Assembly: GCA_014904845.1 (NCBI GenBank)
Contig: MU119209.1
Coordinates: forward strand, 573,380-637,379
Direction of reading: 5' to 3'
DNA: 64,000 nt
Source of the DNA: Acephala macrosclerotiorum
Lineage: Eukaryota > Ascomycota > Leotiomycetes > Helotiales > Mollisiaceae
Part shown: in pieces, positions 47,923 to 60,230 of the stretch
Numbering within the stretch: the stretch's first letter is position 1
Layout of the letters: every line of letters begins with the position of its first letter
The notes under the pieces: model-generated
The model's database searches: none
What the model saw: the letters and a program-made list of their open reading frames with translations, nothing else
What the model was told of the DNA's origin: nothing
Program-made: the position numbers and the translations under genes

Positions 47923-49682
47923 GATCGTCTGGATTCGTACCAACATTGCGACGCACGACTCTGGCCCTCCTCTACGACACATCTCTTGTCTCCCCACGAA
48001 ATTACCTTGGACCACACTCACCGCCCTCTTCCCCCTTTTCGAGGTTCACCCTGTTACGTACCATTTGTCTCCACTGTACTTAGTTCGGCCTCGACCACGA
48101 CTGCGGAAACTCGTTCCCTCGTCTGCCCTGCACTGCATACATTCACGAGTCACGAATTTTCTAAGATACCCGATAGATTTCGGTTTTTGTTTCTCTGTTG
48201 CGGTTACACTGCCGCCCTTTTACGGCTGGTATCGCTGCATAGTATTGGTGTGGCTAACTTCTTCCTACCATTTTCCTGTATTTGCTTTCTCTTTGGAGTT
48301 TGCGTTTCCCTGCACTTTGCGCACGGATCAGTTGCTGCTGAATTACTCTTGAGAGAGGATGGCAGACAGATGGCATTGCTGGGTCTTGGAGTTGCTTGCT
48401 GGGAGAGGCGTTTGTAGCTGTGACTGTAAATTATGGCAGAGAATGACTTCGGGAGAGAACGAAAAGATGAGAGACCAGTTGTATCACTGTACGTAGCTAT
48501 TTTTAATAGACTGGTCGATACATCATTTGCTGTCTTGTTATATATATTATGATATTAGGCTTATTCAAACCTGAAGAGGTACGTCGGATAGGACTGAGTT
48601 CGTATCAAATTATGATGTTGAAATATTAGCCACCTCAAATGTTACAAGGCTCAAGAATAGCCTCGTATGCCTCGGTCAAACCTCTCTCTCGTCTCTTTCC
48701 TTCATTGGCTAAACAAATCTCTTTCGCCCTCATTGGCACTTAAGACGCCTCATACCCTTTTCGTCCTCAATATCTCAGCCACGAAAAGATGTCGGGTATA
48801 TATTTTCCAGCATCGGCCGATCTCGGAAGATGACCGAGATTTCATTCTCGTGCACGACTCAAGGTATGTGCCGAGGCTGTTTCTGTGTTTGGGAATGGCT
48901 ACGGTGTACTGGACCTTGCATGAGAAGAGACATGGGATCATCCCGCATCAGCTTCACATGCTAACATTATTTCATGAGAGTTGAGGATGAGATTTCACAT
49001 GCGTGTAAGAGAAAATCATCTGCTCACACGACCATAAACTTCAAAGATACCTTTCTAACAAAAATTGAATAGACTTCAAGTGAAGTTCGACAAACGTCAG
49101 GCCACCTTTCTACTGAAGTGAATTAGAGTTTTTGATTTCCAAGTGGAGGGGCAAACCAATGACGAAATTCCCAAGAGGAAGATTCAAGTTTAGTTCGGGC
49201 GTGAGGTCTGGAGATTGTGGGGAACTCGGCAAGCAACCAATCACGGTATTCAAGCCCCGTACAGCCGCTGAGCCGACAGGACTATTCCTCTTCCGACCAA
49301 GGAGTCTGGAACTTCTAAGTGATGTGTTTACCTTTGGCCGAGGTCGAATGATCTTGAAAGGGCACAAGGAAGTAGTGAGGAAGAGAATGGGAGATGGTGA
49401 GTGGTTGGAGGAAGGGAGCTAGCGGGTGTAGCTGGGGACGGGGGAGAGATGGGTTTTGCTTATGACTGTGTGAGTTCCCCCGGCTTGTGATGTTTTTGAA
49501 CTGACGAAGGCTTACTTCTTGTAACTTACTACAGAAAGTTGAGATCGATTGCATTCGAGTTCTCTGTTTCTAGGCTTCTTATACTCTCCACTCCACCAAG
49601 ATAGATCCAATCATCCAAATAAGCATCCCTCGGCGTCATCTACATTCCTCAACTTTCTCCACCCCTCAAATAGAACGTCAAC
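47923..49682. other. intergenic between trehalase and isocitrate lyase
   Basis: No gene supported. Plus frames at 47912-48417 and 48667-48984 lie in what is probably trehalase 3' sequence and have no motif. The last 250 bases are pyrimidine-rich promoter-like sequence of isocitrate lyase. Confidence 0.45.
49432..49437 (+). promoter_or_regulatory. possible CreA site upstream of isocitrate lyase
   Basis: CTGGGG fits the SYGGRG consensus of the carbon catabolite repressor CreA, about 245 bases before the start codon; GTGGGG at 49217-49222 is a second match. Isocitrate lyase is glucose-repressed in other fungi, so a site is expected, but a hexamer alone is weak evidence. Confidence 0.3.
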
Positions 49683-51562
49683 ATGGCAGCAAACAAAATG
49701 GCCAATCCAGCTGTGGACCCAGCAAAAGAGGAACAACAGTACCTAGATGAGGTAGCGGCGGTCAAGAAATGGTGGTCAGATGAGAGATGGAGGTATACGA
49801 AGAGAGCGTTTACGGCGGAGCAGATTGTGGCTAAGAGGGGCAATTTGAAGATTGAGTATCCGAGTAATGTGCAGAGTAAGAAGTTGTGGAGGATTTTGGA
49901 GGGGAGGTTTAAGGTAACATGCCACCTTTTCTTTCCGCTTTTCTGGTTTGGATGAAGGAATTGGAGTGGAGTAGAGGGGTAGTGGGAAAGGAAACTGACA
50001 AGAATGATAGAACGGAGATGCGAGTTACACATACGGATGTCTGGAACCAACTATGTTGACGCAGATGGCGAAATACCTCGACACCGTCTACGTTTCTGGC
50101 TGGCAATCATCAAGCACAGCTTCTGCTTCCGATGAGCCTGGTCCAGATCTCGCAGATTACCCATACGTGAGTTCCCCTCAGACCCTCATATTCCCCATAC
50201 TAATTGAATTGCAGACCACCGTCCCAAACAAAGTCAACCACCTCTTCATGGCCCAACTCTTCCACGACCGCAAACAGCGCGAAGAACGCGTAACCACAAA
50301 ATCCAAAGCCGACCGCTCCAAACTCGCCAACATCGACTACCTCCGTCCCATCATCGCAGACGCTGACACCGGACACGGAGGTCTCACCGCTGTCATGAAG
50401 CTCACAAAACTCTTCATTGAGAAAGGAGCTGCTGGTATTCATATCGAGGATCAAGCGCCGGGAACGAAGAAGTGTGGACATATGGCGGGGAAGGTGTTGG
50501 TTCCTATTAGTGAACATATTAATCGGTTGGTTGCCATTAGGGCGCAGGCTGATATTATGGGTTTGTCTCTCTTTCTCCTTTCCCATCCCCATTCCTCTTC
50601 CCTTCTCTCCGGTAATTCAAAGAGGATGAATTCTGATGGAGTGAAAAACAGGAACCGACCTCCTAGCAATCGCCCGCACCGACGCCGAAGCCGCCACACT
50701 AATCACAACAACCATCGACCCCCGCGACCACGCCTACATCCTCGGTAGCACCAACCCCTCCCTCCAACCGCTCAACGACCTCATGATCGCCGCCGAACGC
50801 GCTGGCAAAAACGGCGCTGAGTTGCAAGCTATTGAAGACGCCTGGACCGCTCAAGCCGGCCTGAGACTCTTCAACGACGCAGTCATCGACACCATCAACG
50901 CCGGCGTGCACGTCAATAAAAAGGAACTCGCTGCAAGATTTCTGCAAGATGTGAAGGGCAAGAGTAATACGGAAGCGAGGGCCATTGCAAAAGGGATCAC
51001 GGGCGTGGATATTCCGTGGGACTGGGATTCTCCACGCACGAGAGAGGGGTATTATAGATTGCAGGGTGGATGTGAGTGTGCGATTAATCGAGCGGTTGCT
51101 TATGCTCCTTACTGCGATGCGATTTGGATGGAGAGCAAATTGCCGGATTATGCTCAGGCTGAACAGTTCGCGAAGGGGGTTCATGCTGTTTGGCCTGAGC
51201 AGAAATTGGCTTACAATTTGAGTCCTTCGTTCAATTGGAAATCAGCAATGCCGAGGAACGAGCAGGAGACTTATATCCAGCGCTTGAGCAAGCTTGGGTA
51301 TTGTTGGCAGTTTATTACGTTGGCGGGTCTGCATACTACGGCGTTGATTTCTGATCAGTTTGCGAAGGCGTATAGTAAGAATGGGATGAGGGCGTATGGG
51401 GAGTTGGTTCAGGAGCCGGAGATGGAAGGGGGTGTGGATGTGGTTAAGCATCAGAAATGGTCGGGGGCGAATTATGTGGATGAGTTGTTGAAGATGGTGC
51501 AGGGTGGAGTTAGTTCGACGAGTGCAATGGGGAAGGGAGTTACGGAGGATCAGTTTCATTAG
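49683..51562 (+). CDS. icl1: isocitrate lyase
   Basis: Glyoxylate-cycle enzyme that cleaves isocitrate to succinate and glyoxylate, needed for growth on acetate and fatty acids. Exons 49683-49913, 50011-50166, 50215-50560 and 50652-51562 give 547 residues; introns 97, 48 and 91 bp. The catalytic KKCGH motif is K214-H218. Other landmarks are [56 protein letters not shown] and [13 protein letters not shown]. The fungal-type insertion between the barrel strands is present, as in eukaryotic enzymes. The C-terminus ends DQFH, so there is no C-terminal peroxisomal tripeptide. All catalytic residues are intact. Confidence 0.97.
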
Positions 51563-54427
51563 ATGTTGATGGTTGTGGGAGGGTGAAGGTGGTGATGGTT
51601 GAGGTGGGGTTGATGGGTGGTGGAAAAGTGGATTTGTTGAAATGGAATTGTTGGATACGAGTACGTGCATCTGATTCGAGTCATCAAATTATTACATTTC
51701 ACCACTTGTTCTTACATCTGTCTTGTCTTTTATGTGCTCTCATTTCGTCCCATCTCATCCCCATTGTGCAGAATTTAAGAAGTTAGTCGCTCCGGAACAG
51801 CCTCCACAAATCTCAGCCAGCCCGCGAACACAGAACATTCATTTCACAGCCAATCTCTTTGTTTGTTTCACACGCGCTTAAAATTCTAAATCTTGCGGGA
51901 AAATATGCAGTCTTTACTGCGCTAGCACTTAATTTTCCGCCTTAGCTGAAACGGGTTGCATTGCAGAATTGCGGTGACTATCCTGGCATCTGCACTTATG
52001 ATAGGCCATCACTGCTTTTTCTTTCTTGTCAATTCTTTCAGATCTCTAGAATTTTAAAATCTAATGTTGAGATGAAGTCAAGTCGATATTACTGAGATGT
52101 TGGTCTGAGAGGTGAGGGTGGAGTTTATCGTTGTTGATGTTGATGTGAAAATGAGGAGAGATGGTGAGAAATGATTCAGTTTTGAAACGAGAGATTGATC
52201 TTTGGTAAGCAGAAAGAGGAATATATACGCGGATTTGAGCTCATGGAGCGGTCACTTAGGCAAGATCTCTGTTCGAACCTTGGGGAGGAGATGGTGCGAG
52301 TGATGTGAGAGCGTGTTGTTGCCTGAGGGGGGAACACACTTCCAAAAAAAGAAAAAATTTCAACAAGTCGTGAGAAGAAAGGATCGTTGGGGAGAAAAAA
52401 AAAAAAGAAAAAAAAAAGGGGCTGAATGCGAGGCAAAGGTCCAGGAGGTGATACACGTGCGTATTTTCGAAAGTCGAGTTCTGAAGTTGAAAATAGATTT
52501 TGAAAGACTGATGGAAGAGAATTTGAAGATACTTCTGGCAGGGGGTGCGACTTCAGCTACTGGAAAGCATTGAAAATGAGTTTAGATTGGGTTGCGTCAT
52601 CGGTACTCCTTCCCTCTGCTCTCCTAACCCCGAGTTTTGGGCGAGTATTGAGGTCCCGAGAGGATACTCGAGGATGCCCGAGCATGAAGTGTCGAGGCGT
52701 CGCTTTTTCCATCTAGGAAGAGGCTATAGGGAGAGGAAGAAAATAACGTACATGAGGTTCAGTTCAATGTCATTGTTCAAGAAATTTGACAAGGAAATTG
52801 AGATCAGAAATACATTTGGAGTAGTGGAAGAACATTTGAGTAGGAGGCAAGAGGAGGGAGACTCGAACACTGCGTTGAAGTCGATTTGGTTGAAAGACGT
52901 ACCTGACGACTGGGGCGAGAATGAACGATGCATTTCATGTGCTTGCTCGACGTGGTGGGTGAAGTGAAGATGGGCGCAGGCGCCGTTTTGGGGAGGAAGT
53001 GGTGGACTAGCAAGAGTATAACCTCCCCTTTTCGAATACTCTTCTCGCACTTCCTCCCTCTTTCTTCAACCTTGAAGCCTCTAGCTCACTAAGAAAATCA
53101 CCATACACTCGAGTAAGCACTGCGAAATTCGAATGTCTGGGGGCCCTGGGTTGGTCTCAAAATGATGGAGGGCAGAGTCTTCTACTGCGCGTGCACCTTC
53201 CCTACGTTTACAACTTGAGTTTGCTTGATTCTCCTCCGATCTATTCTCCGTCCGTCTAGTATTCCTGAGTTACACCGTCTTTTCACGTTTTCGACACTCA
53301 AATGATTGCAAAGACTAAATCCGGTATTCCAGTCTGTGCTGCCTGTTCTTACTCCAGGCATAGAGCTGCCTGCTGGACAACGAGATCCTTCCTCCCGAAC
53401 AATTGCCTAAAAGCGAATCAGATTACGTGCCTGTAAAGAGCAATCTTTCCCCCTTTATTCGGTAGAATAGGTGACTGGTCTCGCTTGGACAGGCCTTGCA
53501 TGAGGAACGAATGATATAACTCCGCATCCAGCCAGTCCATAGGCTGCTATCCCAACCTCGAAGCTAGCCAGTGCTGACAGTCATAGATATCTGGTGCTGT
53601 TGGAAAAACATATAATGGAGGTGTGCCAGCAAGACCCTCCAAGGTCCAGCCTCCACATTCCGTCGATCCCAACGGACGGTGGCGTCGGCCATGCAGTACA
53701 ACAGAAGAAAAACAAGCTACTCACCATCAGGTCACCATCTCCAATCACCATACATATGAATCAGAATTATCGCATCCCGACGTGGCACTTGTACTCACGA
53801 TTGTATGAAGTTCTCCGCGAGATCGGCTTTGGTCGCCAAAGGAAATCATATATCACATATTTCCGAGCCCAAGCGCATCAAAAGAAAGTCAAGTCATGTT
53901 CGTTAGATTCATTACTGCATTTGTTCAAGGCCGTTTCTCGCTTTTCGTATGCAAACTGAGTTTTGATATCCTGTTTCATGTCATTAAGTACCCCTGACTC
54001 CCCGGCTACCGGCAGTAGCTTTGCCGTCTTCAACTCCCCATCCAAACAACGCCTCATTGGTCGCACATGACCATGCAAATAGGTATGAAGGAAACATCCC
54101 AGTCCTGAGTAGCTGGACGTATAACAATTCGGGTATCATGAAATATCCTCGCGGAGGATGGTGCGTCTCCAGGCGGGGAGGAAAAGAGTAGCCCTCTTTT
54201 GTGACGGAAGAGGCGGAGAAGACGGAGCAGAATGTGCAGAGAGGAGAAGGATGTTGAGCTCAGAGTTATAAGATTGAAATCTTCATGAAGTCCTTCAGCT
54301 GTCAAGCACCAGAAGAACATCGACTCTCTCGGATGACCTTGCTCCTCATTAGCTTTGCCCCACATGGTTCAAGGATTCTAGCGTGGATCTTACTTTTCTA
54401 CAACTCCGCTCCGACGAGAGAGATTGC
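51563..54427. other. 2.9-kb intergenic stretch
   Basis: No gene supported. It contains a poly-purine/poly-A tract at about 52394-52420 and several unrelated short open frames (for example 52545-52967 plus) with no motif. Nothing tRNA-like was recognised. Confidence 0.4.
52394..52420. repeat. A-rich homopurine tract
   Basis: Two runs of A interrupted by a single G and ending GGGG. A low-complexity tract in non-coding DNA. Confidence 0.7.
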
Positions 54428-55899
54428 TCACCTCTTCGACACGTTCGACTTGACATCAGACGAAGTACTCGTTCTAGATGAAGGGGCCATGAGCTTCTCC
54501 TCAGAGGAAATTCCGGATCGTTGTGTTGAAGGTCCAGCAGTCGAAGCAGACAGTTCTTTTGCCAACTTATACTCTTCTTTGGCCTTTTCAAGCAGTTGTC
54601 TTTGGGCCTCGCGCGCAGCTGTTCAAATGTGGTCAGTGTTATTATCTCGATAGCTCTGCTTTGGATCTCACCGAGTCCTGCCTTGCGGCCCGTTGTCACA
54701 AAGTTGTCACGACTGGCACTGGAGTCAATCTTGATCTCATGCTTCCTCATGAAAATCCGACCAGCGATCAGTCCGATTCCGTCCATCGATGGGGTGATGT
54801 TGACAATGAGCTTTGTGAAGTCTTTCATTCCCCGAGAGTCGTCTTGCAACTCTATCTCAGCATAATGCGTTGGGGTGAACTCCTCCCCGACAGTCCCATA
54901 CACCTTCAAGTCTTCCGGTCGAATTGGACGTTGCTTCAACCTATATGCCTTCACAAAGGCTTCTGAGGCCCAATTGTCCGTGGACATTGAGTCATAGAAC
55001 AGCTTAACGGCTCTGAAATGGCCTGAACCGTCCTTCATCATAACGGCTGAACATGTAAACTCGTAGTCATCCTCTCGAGCCTTTCGTGGAACGTAGCCTT
55101 TTACCAGGCAGTCCGTTTCTGAATATGTTCTCGAACCAGATGTCTCACTACCAATCCTGGAATGGCCTGACTCAATATTGATCTCCAGACTGTCCCTTGG
55201 CCCGGTATTTCTATCTGCAGTTTGTTTTAGAGACATTGCCTTGGGCGATTGCGAAAGCTTTGGGGACGAGTGTCCACTTGCTACACCCGTGGCAGTCTGC
55301 GGTAACCTTTCCGCCATGAATGCATTGGATGGTCCATTCATGGCACCCTCAATATCCCGTACACCATTCTGATCTTGTAAAGGTATCGATTTACCCACAA
55401 TCCCTCCTTCCGTATCCACATTGTGTTCTTCTTTGTTGTTGGCGTCGGCGCTTCGAATTTCTGGTTGGAGAGATTGACTTCTGCGAATTTCGGTTGTGTG
55501 TGAGGAGAAAAGGGGGGCAGACGCAGCTTCCTTCCTTTTTGATGTCCGTCTTCGCCTGAACAGTCTGCGAGGTCTGCGTGGCTTTTCTCTAGAGATGGAG
55601 AGTCCAATACGCCGAGCTCTCTCTCTCATGAATACTAGAAAATTGGAAAAACTAGACCAAGGCTTCGTGCTTTGATCAGGTCGGGCGGGGAGTTGTTGAG
55701 CATCGACAGCGCCTTCATGTGGTCCTACAGCTCCAGAAACAACTTCCTGGCTTGTGATGGGATTGTTGGCTGCCACCAGTGGAGCTTTCTCCGTCGGCAA
55801 CCTTGATTGTCGATCCATTTTGGCTTCCAAGGACGGTGGCCTCGGCCAGTGTTGGGAGGCTTCCGCCAGGTCGTCGTTCTTTGCCGTATTTGTGACCAA
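54428..55899 (-). CDS. protein with a retropepsin-like domain
   Basis: Function unknown, 472 residues. Exons 55899-54672 and 54618-54428; the 53-bp intron replaces an Arg-rich read-through by a helical tail (LLEKAKEEYKLAKEL...VSKR), which is why I prefer it. Residues 1-260 are low-complexity, with a basic cluster (KPRRPRRLFRRRRTSKRK) that could localise it to the nucleus. Residues about 275-405 read like a pepsin/retropepsin half: FYDSMSTDNWASEAFVKAYR in the place of the DSG/DTG loop, then ITPSMDGIGLIAGRIFMRKH resembling the second LIGxxF strand. The active-site Gly is replaced by Met (DSM), so proteolysis is doubtful. Fold assignment is by pattern only. A gene at 58218-59541 has a comparable segment. 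Confidence 0.75.
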
Positions 55900-56960
55900 C
55901 AGCCACCCACTTCTTAATTGGTCGAGAGATGATGATAAATCGGGTTGTTGTGAAGGAAAGCTCCTTCCTTAATTAGATATCGTTGATTGGTTAAGGCGTA
56001 TAAGCAGTCTTTTCGTGCTGCGTATCTTGAATGCTTATTTCTTGAGGAATTGTCGTTTCGAGCGTTGTTGTTCTAAAAGGTGCAGGGTTCGCTGGACGGG
56101 CCGCAGGGTGTGGACTGCGCCCTCGAAATGTGACTATAGCTGGAATGGGTGATGAACTTCAACCCAGTATGTGAGATACTGAATTTGTCGGCCTACAGAA
56201 AGGACAGTCGAGGGAATGAATGTACGCTTCTTCTGATACCTCGATAAGTGCTGGTTTTCACAAGATGGACGCGACGTATTTCAGATCCGGAAACCCGAGT
56301 CCAAGGGGCAAAAGAGGTAGGAAGTCTGGCTAGCTAATTCTAGGCCTATTTTAGTATTGTGGATGATTGCTGCTCCAAAGTCGAGGTTTCTGGTATTCCA
56401 GTCTCTTGGCCAAGGAGGGCTATCCAGATGGGTGATGTCTTCTAGACGGGTTGATCCGGTTGTGACGAAATCGAGAACGCGGCCAGAGACGTGAGGGGAG
56501 TATATTTGGGTGAGTGCTCGGAATACTACGAATTGTAGTCTCCACAAATGGCGTCTTGTTAAGTCAAAACCAAGATCTGACGAGAGAAGTTTGGTGACGA
56601 AGGTATATGTATGGACTGAGCGTAGGCAACGTTGAATATGGAAAGAAGGATGTTGTTTGTCTTTGCGGTACCTATGCGAGCAAGGCGATTTGGAGGGTGA
56701 ACTGCCGATTCGTGGCTTAGCTATCTCTAGCCATGCCAGATACACAAAAATCTGCCTGACACTTACTGAGAGACCATTGTTACACGATACAGTTGTTCTG
56801 AAACTCTTCACAAGACTTGTTGGAGGAAACTATTTTGTGGTGTGAAGGATTTTTGTCTTAATCTACTCGTTCTTTTGCGACCAACTATAACCAATGTCTA
56901 GCTCAAGTACTCTATGTCTGCCTTGCTCGAGTTCATTCACACATGCCCTGGCCATTTGTA
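55900..56960. other. intergenic
   Basis: No gene supported. A minus frame at 56281-56811 spans 176 residues but lacks recognisable domains and splice partners. Confidence 0.4.
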
Positions 56961-57975
56961 CTACCTACATACTACCTGAACACTAGCAAACCTTTATAGT
57001 GTCAGTAGGTCCTGAAGTCGGTTCAGACTTTTGCAACTTACGCTGCAGTGCACGCAAATATTTCGATTCTTCGAGCTTTTGTCACCACTGCTAGGCTGGT
57101 TGAAAACAGAAGAGTACAAGCACAGAGAACTCCAAGTCTCGCGCCCAGGTTTCGAATATAGTACAAAATCACGATCGAGACTAATGGTATCATCGAGGCC
57201 ACCACAGTTCCTATGACATCAATTATTCCGATGATATGAGAATCAGAATAGTGGAACAGATTGCTCTCGGGTGCTTGCTTTTCAGCATCGGATGGTACCG
57301 GCTTCTAGAAGATCTCGGTGAGTGAACCCTGGCACCGCTGACATTTACTGACCTTGAAACAGCGCCAGAATGCCCTCTCCAGGCCGTGGAAGACAGGGCC
57401 CGCTAAGAATCGAGTGAACAGGTCATTTTCACCACTTCGACTTTTCATTATCATCAAGTCGCTAGAGAAGATTTCGTCGTATACAGATTTTCCAAATGGG
57501 CTTAGATCTTCTCCGGAAAATACAATACCTCCACCAAGATCAGGGCGTATGATCCAGTCCTTCAGCATTTCAACATCACGTTTCCTCGCTTGCGGCATGT
57601 TAAGGATTGCCGCATATCGCGAGGCGCATTCATCTGCTTCACATCAGCATCGCGAGCGTTTTGCAAGGTCAAGACACACGAACAGTATTCTTTGAGTTTC
57701 ATCCGTATCTCCAAAGCTTTCCTCAGTTGCTCACTATCATGGCCACGTTGTTTGGAAGAATTGAGCAGAGGCCAATTCCGATCATAGAATTCCTGTTCAC
57801 CTCCAGAAGCTCTGTCCTGGTCCTGGATGACTTCGAATTGGTCTTCTAGCTGTGCCAACTCAGCCTGCAAGTACAGCAAATCCCGATTTGCAAGTATCTT
57901 GAACTGCCGGAATATTGTGTAGTTCGCATCAACCATGAAGCTCGAAAGCTTATGGTAGCCGGTGGACGATGACAT
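56961..57975 (-). CDS. DUF6594 membrane protein
   Basis: Member of the large, uncharacterised DUF6594 family of filamentous fungi; 288 residues. Exons 57975-57684, 57633-57353, 57304-57042 and 56991-56961. Family landmarks: FRQFKILANRDLLYLQAELA near the N-terminus, LKEYYECASRYAAIL across intron 1, MLKDWIIRPDLGG, then the typical C-terminal block of two or three spans: HYSDSHIIGIIDVIGTVVAS, PLVSIVILYYIRNLGARLGV, ARRIEIFACTAA|FASVQVV. The last two exons are absent from any single frame, but splice exactly into family sequence. The first intron uses a GTTCGT donor. Located in the plasma or an internal membrane by inference; role unknown. Confidence 0.85.
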
Positions 57976-58217
57976 TCTGGCTGGTCGGTTGCAATATTTT
58001 TCGAACTTTTGGCGGCTACAAGCTACGACCTCATTTCCATGAAAGTTGGGGTGGGGCTTTCAAAACCCTTCCCGATCATCAATCATCAGATGCCTCGTTT
58101 CTGATTTTGAAATCAGGACGCGGCAGAGTCCTGCAATTCTGCCCAAGGCGCTTTGCACAGCCCAGTCTGGTTAGAAAGCACGCCCCCTGTAATTGGCGGC
58201 AATCCGATAGCTCAAGA
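57976..58217. promoter_or_regulatory. divergent promoter region
   Basis: 242 bp between the starts of the DUF6594 gene (minus) and the retropepsin-like gene (plus). Both must be driven from here. No site is named. Confidence 0.45.
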
Positions 58218-59541
58218 ATGCAGACAACCTCAGTCGTGCGTCAAGTGCAGAACACTCAGCACCACTCCGGGCAACAACACCACCATTTCAAAAAGCCTGC
58301 TATCACGCCCGATCGAACCTCAAGTCTAGATAGCGCTTACTCGCCCGGTATCTACACAGCTGTTTCTCCACTGCGGCTCTGCGAAGACGAGCAGCAGCAT
58401 TTATTCGAGCGTGAATGCTTCCGCTCCGCCGCCATGGTCCCACGCAGCCACGACAAGAGATCGCTAGTTCAGAAGAGAAGGCGGGTTTGAAATATATATT
58501 CACCCCCTCAGTGCCAGAAACTGACTCAATTGCAAGGTTATCTTTGTGTGCATCGTTGAGATTGAGGACATCGAGGGGATTATAGTCCCACGAGAACGCC
58601 CAACAGTAGCGCTCTGTGACGTTGCTAGCACAACGAGCTGGGTCTCGTCGAAATTTGTCGACGAGCTCGAGGCTACAGGTTTTAGTCTTACGAGTCAGAA
58701 AAGTCGTCGGAAAGAGGGCAGGCCACCTCGCATACAAATACGTTGGAGTTGTGATACACTGGGGCAAGCACACGAGGAGGGGACATTCTTCATCGAGCCG
58801 AAAGCACAATTCAAGATCTCGTTTGGGTGTGCATACAGCATCAATCATCTGCCACCCAAATCTCATCATCCCCGCCCTTCTACTCGCAGAAAGGGCAAAC
58901 AGTCTGAGCAAGAATCACATATCCGAGACGAAGCCGTGGAAAGTTTTCGACAAGGCATCCAGGCAGGAGTGATACTACCTCTGGAAAGAATGACCGCAGT
59001 AACAGATGATCAACAGCCACTCATGCAGATTGCGAATGTTGAAGCAGAGCTGCATCACACATGGCAATCCTACTCGTCCACCGACCAAGCCTTAAGCAAT
59101 TCAAACGACGCGGAGACTTCGTCATATTGCCTATCGTCGTCATATGGAGAAGTCAGCGCCGGAGATATTGTATCTACAAGAGGTTCTGAAACCGACAGTG
59201 ACAACCGGCACATTGCTCAATCTGCAAACACATCCGTCTCCGGCAGTTCTTACCAAAGTTCTTCTTGGGCCGATCAGCCAGCCTTAGGAGGATGGATGTC
59301 TCAGACTTTGTACGAAGAGCCGCAGCCATGGGTCATACCTCGAATAATACAGTCCGAGAGAAGACCCCATCCCTTCCAACGATGTCGGAATCTCACTCCA
59401 AGAGGACAAGCGAAGCTTGCTGCTGCTCGAGCAATTTCAGAAAGAGAGGCGGCAGAGTATTGGCAATGGGACGACGAGGCCCAGAAATACAAGCACTATG
59501 ATGAAGGCTGCTCGGAGCCGGTGTGGTACAATCCTCCGTGA
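58218..59541 (+). CDS. retropepsin-like protein, second locus copy
   Basis: Unknown function, 423 residues. Exons 58218-58484 and 58537-59541, 52-bp intron with an ACTGAC branch site. The start MQTTSVVRQVQ follows an in-frame stretch without a good Met. A His/Gln-rich N-terminus is followed by a domain at about residues 90-185: VCIVEIEDIEGIIVPRERPT, then ALCDVASTTSWVSSKFVDEL, which has the shape of an aspartyl-protease Asp loop (D-V-A instead of D-T/S-G), then IRWSCDTLGQAHEEGTFFIE and AQFKISFGCAYSI. The remaining 220 residues are Ser/Thr-rich and end with EYWQWDDEAQKYKHYDEG. With the gene at 54428-55899 it forms a loose pair around the DUF6594 gene. Catalytic activity is unlikely without the Gly. 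Confidence 0.7.
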
Positions 59542-60230
59542 GAATCTGGTGGCACCATCATCACAGGAATGTTTTTGAATTTTAAAATTCAGACCGCTCA
59601 TTTTGCGCTTGTTATCTGAATTATGCTTTAAATACGTTATCTTAGGTACCTAAATCTTCCATCTCGTTTAGTCCGAGGATATGGGCTAACTGTGATAGTT
59701 GTCAATCAAGAAGCTGGACCGCAAGGACAATAAGACCGTTGTTTTCCCAAGTTTGCTTTATGATCATTGATGGTATGTAGGAGGGGTAATATTGGGTTCC
59801 ACAGTACCAATCTACCTAAGTTTCACCCTATGTTTGTGTTCACATGACTCTGCACTTGCTTTGTGTATCATCCCTGCAGAATCGAGTTGTCCTCGATCTA
59901 ACCTTTGGCTGATAACACCTTGGAGGACTATCATAGGCGCGCAGGAAGTAAGTGCCACCTGCCTCGAACAACAACCCGACCATCCAGAGCACAAAACTTT
60001 CAGAAATAATGGACCAATCACGAGTGTGAGACTTTATTTGCGCCTCAGGTGAACTTTAACAGCTTCTACAATTTTTGCCTATCACCTTGTATCCAGCTTA
60101 GACATTCTAATGATGAATGTCTCCCTCCACCTAGAAGTAAAAGCACAGGCTGAAGTCATTTACGAGGTTGAAACTCGAATCTGAAACCCACTTTGTCCTT
60201 CCCAAGCACTCCTCCAGTTCAGCTAAGCCG
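59542..60230. other. intergenic
   Basis: No gene supported; an AT-rich 3' flank with only very short frames. Confidence 0.4.

Noticed and set aside
54349..54671. Arg/Lys-rich C-terminus of the retropepsin-like gene without splicing
   Set aside because: A GTGAGA...CACTGAC...ACAG intron gives a regular helical tail; the unspliced tail has the composition of a wrong frame.
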